From contig JAVHZZ010000004.1 of NCBI GenBank assembly GCA_036250195.1, positions 158,129,227 to 158,193,226 on the forward strand: DNA of 64,000 bases. Direction: 5' to 3'. The notes beneath the pieces were generated by a model that saw only the letters and a program-made list of their open reading frames with translations, ran no database searches and was not told the DNA's origin. Shown one piece after another: positions 11,723 through 22,390 of this stretch (within the stretch, counting starts at the first letter, position 1; the number at the start of each line of letters is the position of its first letter). Origin of the DNA: Mixophyes australis (lineage: Eukaryota > Chordata > Amphibia > Anura > Limnodynastidae). A program made the translations under genes and the position numbers.

Positions 11723-11791
11723 ATTGTTATCAGAATTGTAATCAGAATTGTTATCAGAATTGTTATCAGAATTGTTATCAGAATTGTATTC
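11723..11791. repeat. 12-bp tandem repeat (TTATCAGAATTG)n
   Basis: About five and a half copies of a 12-mer, one carrying a single change. It lies in the 5' leader of hAT A. Confidence 0.9.
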
Positions 11792-12061
11792 TCTGTCCCT
11801 GCTCTAATCAGCCTGTGACTACACCCTGCTCTCTCGCTCTGTCAAATGGCGATGGATTGCTGTGGAGGCAGGTATTTATAATTTTCAAATATCGCGAGAA
11901 CCGAGCCCCGAGATCCGACGACGTCACAATGACGTTCGGCCTCGATTTGAAATCCGAGCGGGCGGGAGAGTACCGAGCCTGCTCGGCTCGGTACTCGGAT
12001 AGGCAAAGTTCGGGCGGATTCGGTTCTCAGGGAACCGAGCCTGTCCATCTCTACTATAAAT

Positions 12062-13715
12062 GGAGACAAGTACAAGCCCCACTACTACACTAAGTGGTTG
12101 GTGGAAGTTTTAAGTCAGTTGCAAATCACTATAGGTCCACTGCTGGGCCTATGATGTTTGGTCTCCTGTTCTGTGTATGTGAATTGTCAGAGCTATGAGA
12201 TGGATTTGTCCCTTCAAAACAACAGAAATGTTTAGGGGCTGCATTTACGTGACTATACAGTATATTTAATGGTTGTCACTTTTTATGTGTTTTTTGGGTG
12301 CATTTTTAAAACAAAACACATTTGGGTCTGTAGCATCTGAACAAGACAACAGCATTCTCTGCCTGCTACAGGGTAAAGTCATTAATCTTTATAATTTTTC
12401 TGTGTAGCAGTCCTGTTCAAGTAACCAGAATATATTAGTTGAGTTATCAGTGAACCCTGGGAACCCATCTGTTTAATATTGTGAATGATCCTGGCAGTTT
12501 TTAATGAAAGCAAGTTCCACAGCCTAAATCCTACCACCGTACCACGTGCTCTCCATGGCTCCATCAAGTCCCAACTGGGGACTCCCCTAGCAGCAATCAC
12601 TGGCCTCGGTTGGACAACCATTTAGCGCAAACCTGTAAGTCCAGTGACTCCTGGTACCTCACCTGCTGGAAGTTGCATGCCTGGGCAGCACCACTAATTC
12701 CCATGATATCTGGCTGGACCCAACAATGTATGCAGCCTCCATATTCCTCCCAGAGGTCAGGGTGAGTAATGTATAAAGCACAGCCCTAGCTTTGAGCACC
12801 AGTAACAGTCTACAACTGCAAATTAAAGTCCAAGAGACATCAGACTCTGTGATGTGGCTTTCCAGACATCACAATAGCAAGCATTTATGCTCACATCTTT
12901 GGTCAGTTAATCTTCTTTAAAAACGTTTCATCGAGTTGTATAAAATACAAATGGATGTAGACTTCAACACTGTTCTGTGTCACTGATAGACATTTGGCAG
13001 CGGCTGGTCTGTTAAACAAATTAAAGGTAAAATACCCCTCCTACAGAGACTACACATTATTTGACATACTCATCAGACATATTCACATATTGATATGATT
13101 ATGGGATGCAGCCAAATAATTAAAACCCTTTCTCAGGTAGACATAGCCTCAGATTGTTCTCTCATCACTGTCACATTCGATCTACGGAAAGGTTTGGTGG
13201 AATCACTTCTAAAGCTCCACTTTCTAAGGATAATCTCCAATCACATAAGTTACTTTACTAATTTACTCAGAAGATGATATGGGAATCTCATAAAGCTATT
13301 AGGATAAAATAGGATATTTATTAATATCCCTTATTTATGAAGTGACAAAATATTACACAGCACTGTACTTTGAGGGAATACTAATACAAACAAATTATGA
13401 ACAAGGTGAAAGTGGAATTGCAGACATTGCCGATTAGCATTTAGCTAATGCTAGCATTAGCATGGTTCAAATGAAAAAAGACCATGGAAAATAGAGACAT
13501 GGAAGAGGACACTTGTTCCACATGTTTATATAAGTTGTGGTGGCATCCACTAAGGAGGTCACATAGATCCCCTAATGAGAAACAGAGATTACAACAGTAA
13601 TGACTGCTGAACTTACTGTCCAAACAGCTAAAATGAAATTCCAGAGCATCTTTGAAAAACATTCCTTGGCTCTACTCTGTAATTTCCCACTGCATTCACA
13701 AGATGAAGATGATGA
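12062..13715. other. Unassigned sequence
   Basis: No coding frame or repeat family that I can support. Confidence 0.4.
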
Positions 13716-14640
13716 TGATAATTATTATCCTTGATATGTAGGGAGCCACATTGCTTTATAGTGTCGCTCAGTAGGGAAAACAGGACACACATAAAACAAG
13801 AATAATTTGTAAAGGATTCTGAAATACAAAGGGAGCCAGTGTAAGGATTTGTATAACAGTGCAGTAGATGTGGAGTAGCAAGAGAGGAAGATTAGTCTTG
13901 TGGCATTTAAGATGGATTGAAGTGGGAATAGATGGGTGAAGGAAATGTTATATGGGAGGAAGTTGCATTAGTCATGGTGGTGGAGGAGACAGGACTGTCA
14001 GAGGAATTGGATGTGAGAAATAAAATAGAGGGAGTCAAGTGTAGTGCAAGGCAGTGGGCTTGGGAGACTGCGGAATTTGTGTTGTTATTGCCGGTGAGGG
14101 AGATCTAGGTTGGGGTGGTACCTCTGAAAGAAGGGAAAATGATAAGCTCTGTTTTGGACATGTTGAGCATAGGTAGCATTGGAACATCCATGTGGAAATA
14201 GCATCAAGACAGTTGGTCACACAAGATTGTACAGAAGGGGAGAGGTCAGGAGAGAAGAAGTAGATTTGGCTGTTGTCAGTGTAGAGGTTTTGCTTGAAGC
14301 TGATTATGCAGTTTAGTTCCCCAAGAGAAGACATGTAGTACAGTGAGAAAAGCAGAGGGTCAAGGTCAGAGCCTTGTGGGATCCCAACATATAGTAGGAG
14401 TGCAGGGAAGGATGTGCCAGAGGTAAAGAAAGTAAAGGAGCTATCCTGTAAGTAGGAAGTAATCCAGTAGAAGAGTGTCTCGAAGTCCAATGAAGTGAAG
14501 GGTGTGCAGGAGAAGAGTGTGATCAACCGTGTTGAAAGCAACAGAGAGGTCCAGGAGAATGATTACAGAAAAGTGGCCCTTTCACTTTGCTGTAAGTAGA
14601 TTATTGATCACCTTTGTAAATGCAATCTTGAGAATGTTGA
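13716..14640 (-). pseudogene. L2-like LINE reverse transcriptase, decayed
   Basis: On the minus strand, 14500-14640 gives '[16 protein letters not shown]', the L2 form of RT motif A, with its catalytic AFD changed to AFN. The frame 14035-14541 then carries GIPQGSDLDPLLFSLY (motif B) and YTDNSQIYF, the position of the usual YADD box, so its two Asp are reduced to one. It continues with a 'CLDAISTWM' block typical of L2. The 3' end lies at lower coordinates with a (TCA)n tract at 13716. Two damaged catalytic motifs and frame changes make it dead. Confidence 0.85.
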
Positions 14641-14929
14641 GGGGGTTATCTGCACTACTGTTTTGTGTTTAGTTGTTATCTGCACTACTGTATTGTATTT
14701 AATCGTTGTGAGATCCTACCTGCATATCCTTCCCCAATAAATTTATTTTCTGACAAGGCACCAGACTGTCTTGCTACCTCAAGGTCTCTGCCCAACTGGG
14801 GCCTCAAGCATCTGTGCCTTGCGGATCAACCATTAAATCTCCAGAGAAGCCGCCATTGTCCCTTGAATAAGCGCGCCACCTTGCTCTACGCACGTCCACA
14901 ACTCCACACAATTATGTTTCCATCCAGAT

Positions 14930-15115
14930 AAATGTTCAAAATAATTGTAATATACAAACCAAAGACCTTACAAATTTCTCTAACAGTAAACCCATCAACC
15001 TCTTGAATTCTTACCCAGAATTATTTGGTAAAATATTGGCCAATAGACTGAAACCTTTGGATTGGCCAATAGACTGAAACCTTTGGAAGGCAAACGGACA
15101 GCAGTTAGAGGTAGC
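14930..15115 (+). pseudogene. L1/Tx1-like RT fragment with internal duplication
   Basis: Around 15013-15062 one frame reads ELFGKILANRLKPL, the usual 'KILANRL' L1 RT segment that follows 'RPISLLN'. A block of about 26 bp (ATTGGCCAATAGACTGAAAC plus the next six bases) is present twice in tandem at about 15035-15087. Short and non-functional. Confidence 0.55.
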
Positions 15116-16850
15116 TTGACAATTATTGAGCTCTGTGTCCTACCACCCATCTTTTCTTATTTTCATAAATATAAAGCATTGAAAATGTATTGTAGCTGTT
15201 GGCAAATAACATAGTAGCACTGAGAGGTATCATGTAAACAAAAACAAAGCTGTTTCAAGGATCTACAGAAGTACCATATCCATTCAGCTGCTGTACCCAA
15301 TGAGCTTAGCTGTCATTCCTGTTGTCAAATCTGTTTGGCACTTTGATCCGCTGCGCTACACTGTCATTGCTGTTACCATATCTTTTCAGCTCTTACTGAG
15401 CTCAGCTGTGATTCTTGTTGCCATTTCTGTTTGCTGCTGGACCCCCTGTACCCAGCTTTTAGCTTCCTATCAAACCTGCAGAGGTTGCCTACTCCTTACT
15501 CCAGCCAGGGGACAGCAAATGAGCCTCCACCTCCTCCATTGCCCTGCACAACTTTGATCAATTGTTCCTCCCCACTCTCTAAATGTAGTTTAATTAGTTA
15601 ATTAATATAATTAAAGCCAAAGTCCATATATGTGCCAACAAGAAATTATGTAGATATATTTTTTTCTCTACCACGATTTCTACATGTTTACTATATGTTT
15701 ATATTGGTATAGTTACTCATTTTACATGGCAGTGTCTATTGCTACTGACATTGTTACCAAAATAAAGATATGTTAAAAAAAACATGCAAGATTTGTTACA
15801 GTTTAAGATTTCGTGCAGTCTTATTATGGTGCTCATATTTTGCAGATATATCCTGTTAACCTCAACTATGGATGAAGGGACACTGGGTCACATGGGCATC
15901 TAGTTATGTCACTGCTCTAGCAACAGCACTAAAGGATCATGAGGATATAACATATTTAAGAAACACTATGTCAATCAAAGATAGCTTCCAATTTCTGTAG
16001 ATGGGATTTCGAACGTCAGTCAAGGTAATCTTCCAGGCAGATTTTCTGCAGATTGAGATGGAGCTCTGGTATATGCAGCTGTTTAGTCATTAATGGGACT
16101 GGAGTGGAAGATAAGCAGCCATGTACTAGCATGGACTATCAAGTATAAAGTTATTTTTGTCACATTAAGAAATCAATACATGCTTACCTACTGTAAATTA
16201 TAAGGCTATTAAATGTATGAACCCTCATCAGTTAAAGTCAATGTATTGTGTCACCTTAGGCTCCTTGACAAGAAACATGGAAAATGTTAATGAGCTGAAG
16301 GTGTGAATCTAAAATTAGTGGCATCAGATCCCTCTCTAATGGAATGAACGGGTTCCTGTAAAGTTTGTGAGGTCAAACACAGGCCATTTGGATTGAGGTT
16401 ACCAACTTCCAACAGTGCCATATTACCATTAATATGTGATCAATCTATTATATCTACTAGTCTTCTTCACTAGGAATCCTGGTAAAACCCCGCATCTGAT
16501 GCATGGCTGTGTCAGATTTCATCTATGTATGGAAGTTACTTCAGATACGTTTTCATGCAATCTTTTCATAAACATGCTACTTCAAAATATATTTAGCAAC
16601 TTTAGTATGAACACAAATAACTGAGTGGCTTGAGTTGTTGAAAAGAAAATTACAATATCCTTTTCTTAAAATGTATTGTGTACAAATGTCTCACAACTGT
16701 GTCCATTAATTACTCATGTGCCTCATACTTCTGTGCACATAATAACTATACACTGCAAGAAAATAATTGCTAAAATCCAAAATATTTTCATTAATGCCTG
16801 TAGCACATTAAAAACAAATTTATTGTATGGGCACTCATAAACTAATGCAA
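15116..16850. other. Unassigned sequence
   Basis: Includes a C/T-rich patch at 15290-15560 with repeated 'gctgtcattc-tgttg' phrases that might be LTR-derived. Nothing else recognised. Confidence 0.35.
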
Positions 16851-16852
16851 TC

Positions 16853-16930
16853 AATCATCATCATCAACATTTATTTATTAGCAACCTGAAAATTCTACAG
16901 TGGTTTACAATTGTGGAATCAATCATAATT
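16853..16930 (-). repeat. L2/SINE 3' tail fragment
   Basis: ATCATCATCATCAACATTTATTTATTAGCA followed (in pieces) by 'gtggtttacaattgtgga', as in the other L2-type tails in this window. Confidence 0.6.
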
Positions 16931-17619
16931 ACTGTCCATGGGCCAGGGGAAGATCGTAAGAATAATTTGGGAAGAGGAATATATCAGACCGATCTATCTA
17001 GTTATTGTAGGAGAACTCCAGTTAACATTAAAATTAATTATTAAGTGAACCCCCGGCAACTCCACATTGAAAGGGTTTTTCCCCATGGTTGTAGCTTTGC
17101 TCTGCAACAGCACTGGCAATTTGGGGCCCCCCCTTCATAGACGAGAATGGAAAGGGCCGAAGGGTGCGAGGCCACAGTTTTGGTGGCGTGAGTAACATTG
17201 GGTGTGGCTGCATCACTTTAAACATGACATTTTGGGGAAGATTCAATTAGAAAAAAATATGCGCAATGTTTCTCCGGAACGGTCACGGAGACACCTCGCG
17301 TGTATATTTTTAGTGAAATATCCGCTGATTTTGGACCCATGGAGGTCTGAGCAAAAATGAGCGTATATTTTTACCGTACTACCAGTAAAAATATGCAGAC
17401 GCAATGTTCTTGAATCTCCCCTATTTTGTATTAAAACAGTGTTGCTCTCACCTACCTGTTGTTGCAGCTTTCACAACCTTGTACTGGATTCTTGTATGGA
17501 TCCTGGAATGTTGGGACCTGTTTGGAAAATGTGTAGGTACATGAAATATTGAAAATCGGGTAATAAGTGAACACAGTACATAACACAGATCACACAGTAT
17601 ATTATATATCCATTATAAT

Positions 17620-17940
17620 AAAACATTACATTTATCACGCCACAGCCCAGCCACATCACATCAAACACCAGCAACATCACGCCACCCCCCTAGGCACATT
17701 GTTACCCACCCCCAGACCCATCGTTAACACCCCAAAATTCATCATTAACCCCCTCCCAAACACATCACTAACCCCCTCAAATACATAATTAATCCCCCAA
17801 CACATCATTACCCCCTTGCCCAGGCACATCATTGCCCCTCCTCAAATACATAATTAACCTCCCCGGACATTAGCCTCCTCTCAAATACATCATTACCCCC
17901 CTGCCCAGGCACATCATTAACCCCCTTCAAAAAGAAATGA
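17620..17940. repeat. Degenerate C-rich minisatellite
   Basis: A variable unit of about 20-30 bp built on CACATCATTAACCCCC, with many variants. Confidence 0.6.
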
Positions 17941-18094
17941 AGGAGTTTTTTTTAAAAAAATATCTTACTTGCCAGTGGACCGGGGCCCCCCAGCAGGCCC
18001 AAGCCCCGGTAATCTGTACCAACCCTCTTGGCGCCCCTGCCCAAGGGCGATGTCTGTACCAAAAACATAGCCGACTATTCAAAGAGAAGTGTGT

Positions 18095-18600
18095 TCATCT
18101 TTAAATAAATAAAACTAATGTGCCCACCATGCATAGGCTGCTGGCTGCTCAATGTTCACTCAATAACTCCCATAAATCTGCCCAATGAACAAAACTATAC
18201 CCTCCTCCATCAAGTGAACTCCATCCAACCTATAAACGCAAGCACAATATAATTTAATTAAAGAATGCTCAATCCGCAAACTACCTTTTGAAAACACATA
18301 CTTGGCCACCACAGAATTAATTTCCTATGCATTTTGTTAATCACTCTCCCATCTGGAATATTCCTCCACACCCTCCAGGGGACAATAACAAACCAACATA
18401 TGACCTAGTCAGGCCATAAGGAATGTAACCAAGCAAGGTCAGTATGGATATGCAAAATTAAACTGGACTTACCAAGACCAAAATCATTCCCCCTAAGATG
18501 GATCACTAATATATGGGGCACTGGCAAATGTCCCTCAACAACAACGCTCTAAACCCTGCCGCTGCACAGGGTAAAGCAGCCCATTGAACAAAGGAGTTGG
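18095..18600 (-). pseudogene. SGNH-hydrolase-like remnant (Ngaro/DIRS type suspected)
   Basis: The minus strand from about 18545 gives PVPHILVIHLRGNDFGLGKS. This fits the 'HLGGNDL' block of the SGNH-hydrolase-like domain that accompanies some vertebrate Ngaro/DIRS retroelements. Further on come 'DLAWLHSLWPD', 'VWRNIPDGRVINKMHRK' and a 'DGVHL'-like stretch with stops. The order of blocks is right for that domain. Several stops and frame changes make it a relic, and no tyrosine recombinase or RT partner is visible nearby. The assignment rests on motif recall. Confidence 0.5.
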
Positions 18601-18800
18601 TGGTAATAAGAATTATAGGGAGGGGGTTGCAATGAGATCTATAGGGAAGGGACAGCAAAGAGAGCTACAGGAAGGTGGCTGCAATGACAGAGATATGGGG
18701 GGGGCAACGAGAGACATATAGAAGGGGCAATGGGTGAGATTTGGAGGGGGCAATAGGAGAGATTTGGAGGTGGCAATGAGAGAGAGATGAGGGTAACAAT
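18600..18800. repeat. Degenerate G-rich minisatellite
   Basis: Repeated 'caatgagagatatggaggggg'-like units of variable length. Confidence 0.5.
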
Positions 18801-19012
18801 AACACAGTGTTTCTATTTTTTGTGAATGATGACACTATGCCCTTAATGTTAGACTATAAGCCCCCCTCCCCCCTTTTTAAGCACACTGGGACCCCCAAAG
18901 CCCTAATCCAGCTCTGGAGGTGGGAGCTGATGAGTGGTGGATTTCTTTAAGTTGTGGAGATAGTTTAAAAAGTCAAAGGCAAGTGGATGTTGTTTCCCAA
19001 TTCATTTAAACA

Positions 19013-19890
19013 AGTTTTATTTGGTAAATATATGAAAAATGTGTGGTCTTTTCTGCAATTGTGCCACCTTCTGAAAATTATTGTGTATTCCATGTTTGGG
19101 TTAAAAAAGTAGGTAATACCTCATTTGATGTGGTAGTCTGTCTAGTTTCCCAAATGGCATACCTTCGTCACCTTTTCTATGTATTTGTGCTTCTATAGCT
19201 TTTACAATACACACATCTCATATTTGAAACAAAAGAAATAATCCCGCAAAATGTGGTGCGTGCATATTTGTACTCCTTGCACCCACTAATTCAGTCCACA
19301 CAAATGGGGTACCATTCTTGGCGGCAGACCTACAACTATTCAGAAAGGTATGACAATCCCTCCTTTTCAACTGTTTGCCTAATTTCATTAGTTCTTTAGT
19401 TCTTTAGTTTAGTGCTATTATGTCACTTTCTGGAAACTACTACACTTTCCACCATTGCCCAAGTTTATTAGTAAATATATGAAAACATGGAATTATTGTG
19501 CACTCCAAGCTTGGGTTTGTAAGGTAAGCAACCCCTCATTTAATGCACTATATTGTCTAGTTCCCAAGTGCTATGCCTTCCCCAAATTGTCTTTGGTTTT
19601 TGTGCCTCTGTGACCTACACAATGCACTCATCTCATATTTGAATAAAACTACCCCTACACTAATTCAATCCATACAAATCTGGTATTGTTCTTGTTGCAT
19701 GGCTGACAGTTATTCGGAAAGGTATGCCAATCTCTCCTTTTACATTTTTTTTTAGTTAATAAATGAAAAGTGCTTTAGTTTATGATATTATACAACTTTA
19801 AGAAAACCAGTGTGCATTCAAGGCTTGCACTAAAAAGGTCAGCGAACTCTCATTTGATGCAGTAGATTGTCTAGTTTTCCAAATGGTATA
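19013..19890. repeat. Imperfect tandem repeat, ~320-415-bp units
   Basis: Three diverged units. The marker 'tgtctagtt' plus 'ccaa-tg-tat' occurs at about 19138, 19552 and 19868. The marker TATTC-GAAAGGTATG-CAAT occurs at about 19336 and 19708. 'agtaaatatatgaaaa' occurs at about 19025 and 19475. No coding frame is conserved between units. Confidence 0.7.
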
Positions 19891-19899
19891 CTTTGCATA

Positions 19900-20439
19900 G
19901 TATTCCTACACATGTTAGGCCTGATTCATTGTGTATATAATCTGCACACTTACTCTGCGGACCATACGCCACAGAATGCAGCAACGTTCAATTCATCTTT
20001 AAGCGCAAAGGACACTTAATACAGCATACAATTTCAGGAAGAGAATGGGACAGGAAAGGGGTGTATGCCCGTGGTCAATATACAGTAAGGTTGTGCCAAG
20101 CCCAAGCACATGCTGCAGCATTCGATTCAAGCTCTAAGCATCTCTCAGGTACTTGCTTTTCAGCCGTATCTCTTGCTCCAGCTACAGGTCTAGTCTAAGT
20201 ACCGATTACTAGTGATGACGGCTGAGTATGTATGTTAGGACATGTGTTTGCAATCAGGAGCAACTGTAAAAAAATATTTTTATGTACAGTAGTGTAACAA
20301 AAGGAGGCATTTAACTGGCAATATGCAGAGAAAGCAGGGAAGTAGAGTAAAACATTGGCACAGTTATGTACCTAGGTGGAGATTAAACCAGGTAAAAACA
20401 TATGTGTAGTTTAAAATTGGTTTACTTACATGATTTAAA
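19900..20439. other. Unassigned flank of the gypsy insertion
   Basis: No recognised gene. The sequence continues across the gypsy insertion at 28567. Confidence 0.4.
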
Positions 20440-20516
20440 AGCTGTGTCACTCACCGGACTGTGAGTGCTTCTTCCCGGACATTTAGGAACCGTGGCCGTC
20501 CTCCATCCTGAGGGTC

Positions 20517-20597
20517 TGCGCATGCGCAGCCCTTTCCTATACTTCAGTGTATGTCCCTTTAACTCAATTGGCAGATCAGGCAACACTCCCTATATTA
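20517..20597 (+). promoter_or_regulatory. LTR promoter: NRF1-type palindrome and TATA box
   Basis: TGCGCATGCGCA at 20517-20528 is a perfect NRF1-type palindrome. TATATTA follows at 20591-20597. The sequence AGATCAGGCAAC (20573-20584) and its complement GTTGCCTGATCT (20619-20630) bracket the TATA box. The predicted start of transcription is about 20622. The 3' LTR has the same layout 6189 bp downstream. Confidence 0.7.
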
Positions 20598-20621
20598 AGC
20601 ACCTGTGGTCAACACCACGTT

Positions 20622-20631
20622 GCCTGATCTT
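20622..20631 (+). promoter_or_regulatory. Self-primer at the inferred mRNA 5' end
   Basis: GCCTGATCTT lies 31 bp after the start of the TATA box and is exactly complementary to AAGATCAGGC at 22380-22389, right after the 5' LTR. This is the Tf1/sushi self-priming arrangement, in which the 5' end of the transcript primes reverse transcription in place of a tRNA. Confidence 0.75.
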
Positions 20632-21902
20632 GGAGTCTCATTCCCCATGAGTCTCTGAAGGTGTTCCTGTGTTTCCTCGTGTATTCAGCGCTGCTGATTC
20701 CTGTGGTTTCCAAACCACTTCTACCTCTGTGGTTTCCAAACCACTTCTACTACTGTGGTTCCCATACCACTTCTACCATCAACTGTATCATCGTGACTGT
20801 TAGCTGATTCCTATCCGCTGCCTCCGTGCACTACAGTCTTCTATACCACTTCAACGCTATCATATTCCATTGTGACTGTTTGCTGATTCCTATCCGCTGC
20901 CTCCGTGCACTACAGCCTTCTCTCCACATCCACTCACCTGTTCATCATCAAGTCTGTGAGCTGATTCCTATCCGCTGCCTCCGTGCACTACAGTCTCCAG
21001 CTTGCAACTCGTCTGTGTTCATCATCGTGACTGTTAGCTGATTCCTATCCGCTGCCTCCGTGCACTATAGTCTCCAGCTTGCAACTCGCCTGTGTTCCAT
21101 CATCGTGACTGTTAGCTGATTCCTATCCGCTGCCCCTGTGCACGGCAGCCTCATCTCATCTCTCCCGTGTTTCCTCGAGACTGCTGCTATTATTGCCATC
21201 CGCTACTCTCCGTGATCAACAGCTCCTGGTCTACTCTGCTCTCCCGTGTTCCAGCGCTATTGGCACCTGTTGGTTGCTACTGGTTACCTCCGTGTGTCCG
21301 CAGAGTCCTGCTGCTGCTGTCAGCGCTATCGTCCATCTACTGCTGATCCGCTCTCCACGCCTTCCTGTGTCCCGCTGGTCTCTACCCTCCTGTCAGCATT
21401 GGATTCGCATCTCGTCAGCTACTCCTCTGCTAGATCATCTCCATTCTCCTGGGTCCTCCATGAGTCCAGTTCCACGTTCTACTGATTCCTGTGGATTCGT
21501 GTCCCTGTTGGTCTACTTACCTGTGCGCTGCACCTACTAGACCCCTGCCTCATCCATCCAGGGACTTCTCATCCTGCCGGCCTCCTGCCGCTCAGGTATC
21601 GCTGCACTCCTATCTGACTGCCTGCTTCTGAACCACGGTATGCACACTTCTCATTGACTGTGTTGGTGTATTGCATATCTTGCTGGACTGTGTTGGTTCT
21701 CCTCTGGAGTCTGCTATCCGCTGAGTCTATTGCCATCATTGACTGTGTTATCTTGTGCTGGATTACTTCAAGAGACTTTCCATATTTGCAGACCTGTTCA
21801 GTCATTTATATATATTGTGCATATTACTGTGGATCGTGTTTAAGGTGCCCGTGTACATCCTGTGTTGCAGTCTCTCCCCGTGCACATCCTCACATATATA
21901 TT

Positions 21903-22162
21903 CAGTGGTACAACTTGCTGTTGGCAGACCACTGATCCCTGTTTCCTGTATCACCTGTTCCAGTATCCTCTCACATAGCAGTGGTACAACTTGCTATCGC
22001 AGACCATTGACTACCCGGATACCTCCACTTGGATTCCATTCCTTCACTCAGACAGCGGTACAACTTGCTATCCGCAGACCGCTGACTCTCATCACCTCCT
22101 CGTTTCTGTTGGACATTCCTCCTCACTATAGCAGTGGTACAACTTGCTATCGCAGACCACTG
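21903..22162 (+). other. Four-copy structured hairpin motif in the leader
   Basis: Copies at 21903-21934, 21979-22009, 22053-22084 and 22132-22162 share CAGYGG-TACAACT-TGC-loop-GCA-GA-CCRCTG. The outer stem changes as CAGTGG/CCACTG or CAGCGG/CCGCTG, keeping the pairing. The second copy has CCATTG, which still pairs through G-U. An inner TGC/GCA stem is constant. The same set is in the 3' LTR and in the solo LTR at 30271. Confidence 0.75.
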
Positions 22163-22377
22163 ACTACCTTCACGTGCCCTTGTCCATACAGTTCCTCGTG
22201 TATTATTACCTCCATATTACCAGTGCTGCTAGTCATAGACTTTCCTGAGCATCTCATCAGCTACCAATTCCTGTTCCGTGATCACCCTGCTACCAGAGTA
22301 CCCAAATACCATCTACATTGCTCTGGTAAGCCTACCACCTGGTGATCCCTGGGTAAAGACTCCTAGTGCCCGTGACA

Positions 22378-22390
22378 GTAAGATCAGGCC
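22378..22390 (+). promoter_or_regulatory. Primer-binding site (self-priming)
   Basis: Only 13 bases separate the LTR end from the gag ATG. They hold AAGATCAGGC, a 10-nt complement of the inferred transcript 5' end. No tRNA 3'-end match that I recognise is present. Confidence 0.75.

Larger units (their letters stand above)
8832..12053 (-). mobile_element. hAT element A, non-autonomous, with nested insertions
   Basis: Exact 8-bp target duplications CTATAAAT flank it at 8824-8831 and 12054-12061. Termini are TAGAGATTCTC on the left and the complement of TAGAGATGGAC on the right. Minus-strand sequence from the ATG at 11260 down to about 10793 encodes only the N-terminal extension of a hAT transposase related to those at 52251 and 61700; the BED finger and catalytic parts are absent. 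The 3' (left) end has GGTTTT subterminal repeats. The 5' (right) end holds a ~98-bp tandem repeat, a 12-bp repeat and a TATA-like element. Without the nested insertion at 9350-10784 it would be about 1.8 kb. Confidence 0.9.
20445..22377 (+). repeat. 5' LTR
   Basis: 1933 bp. U3 is short: the TATA-like TATATTA is at 20591 and the inferred start near 20622, so only about 177 bp precede it. The remaining ~1.75 kb acts as leader and carries three kinds of tandem repeat: GTGGTTTCCAAACCAC hairpins (20703-20770), five copies of a ~75-bp block containing CTGATTCCTATCCGCTGCC (20808-21145), and four copies of the CAGTGG...CCACTG hairpin (21903-22162). The open frames inside are not conserved genes. Confidence 0.95.

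Noticed and set aside
21755..22345. A 196-codon open frame (and 60-115-codon frames) in the LTR, repeated at 27944-28534
   Set aside because: It is open only because the tandem hairpin repeats are in phase. It has no domain, and the solo LTR at 30271 does not keep the frame.
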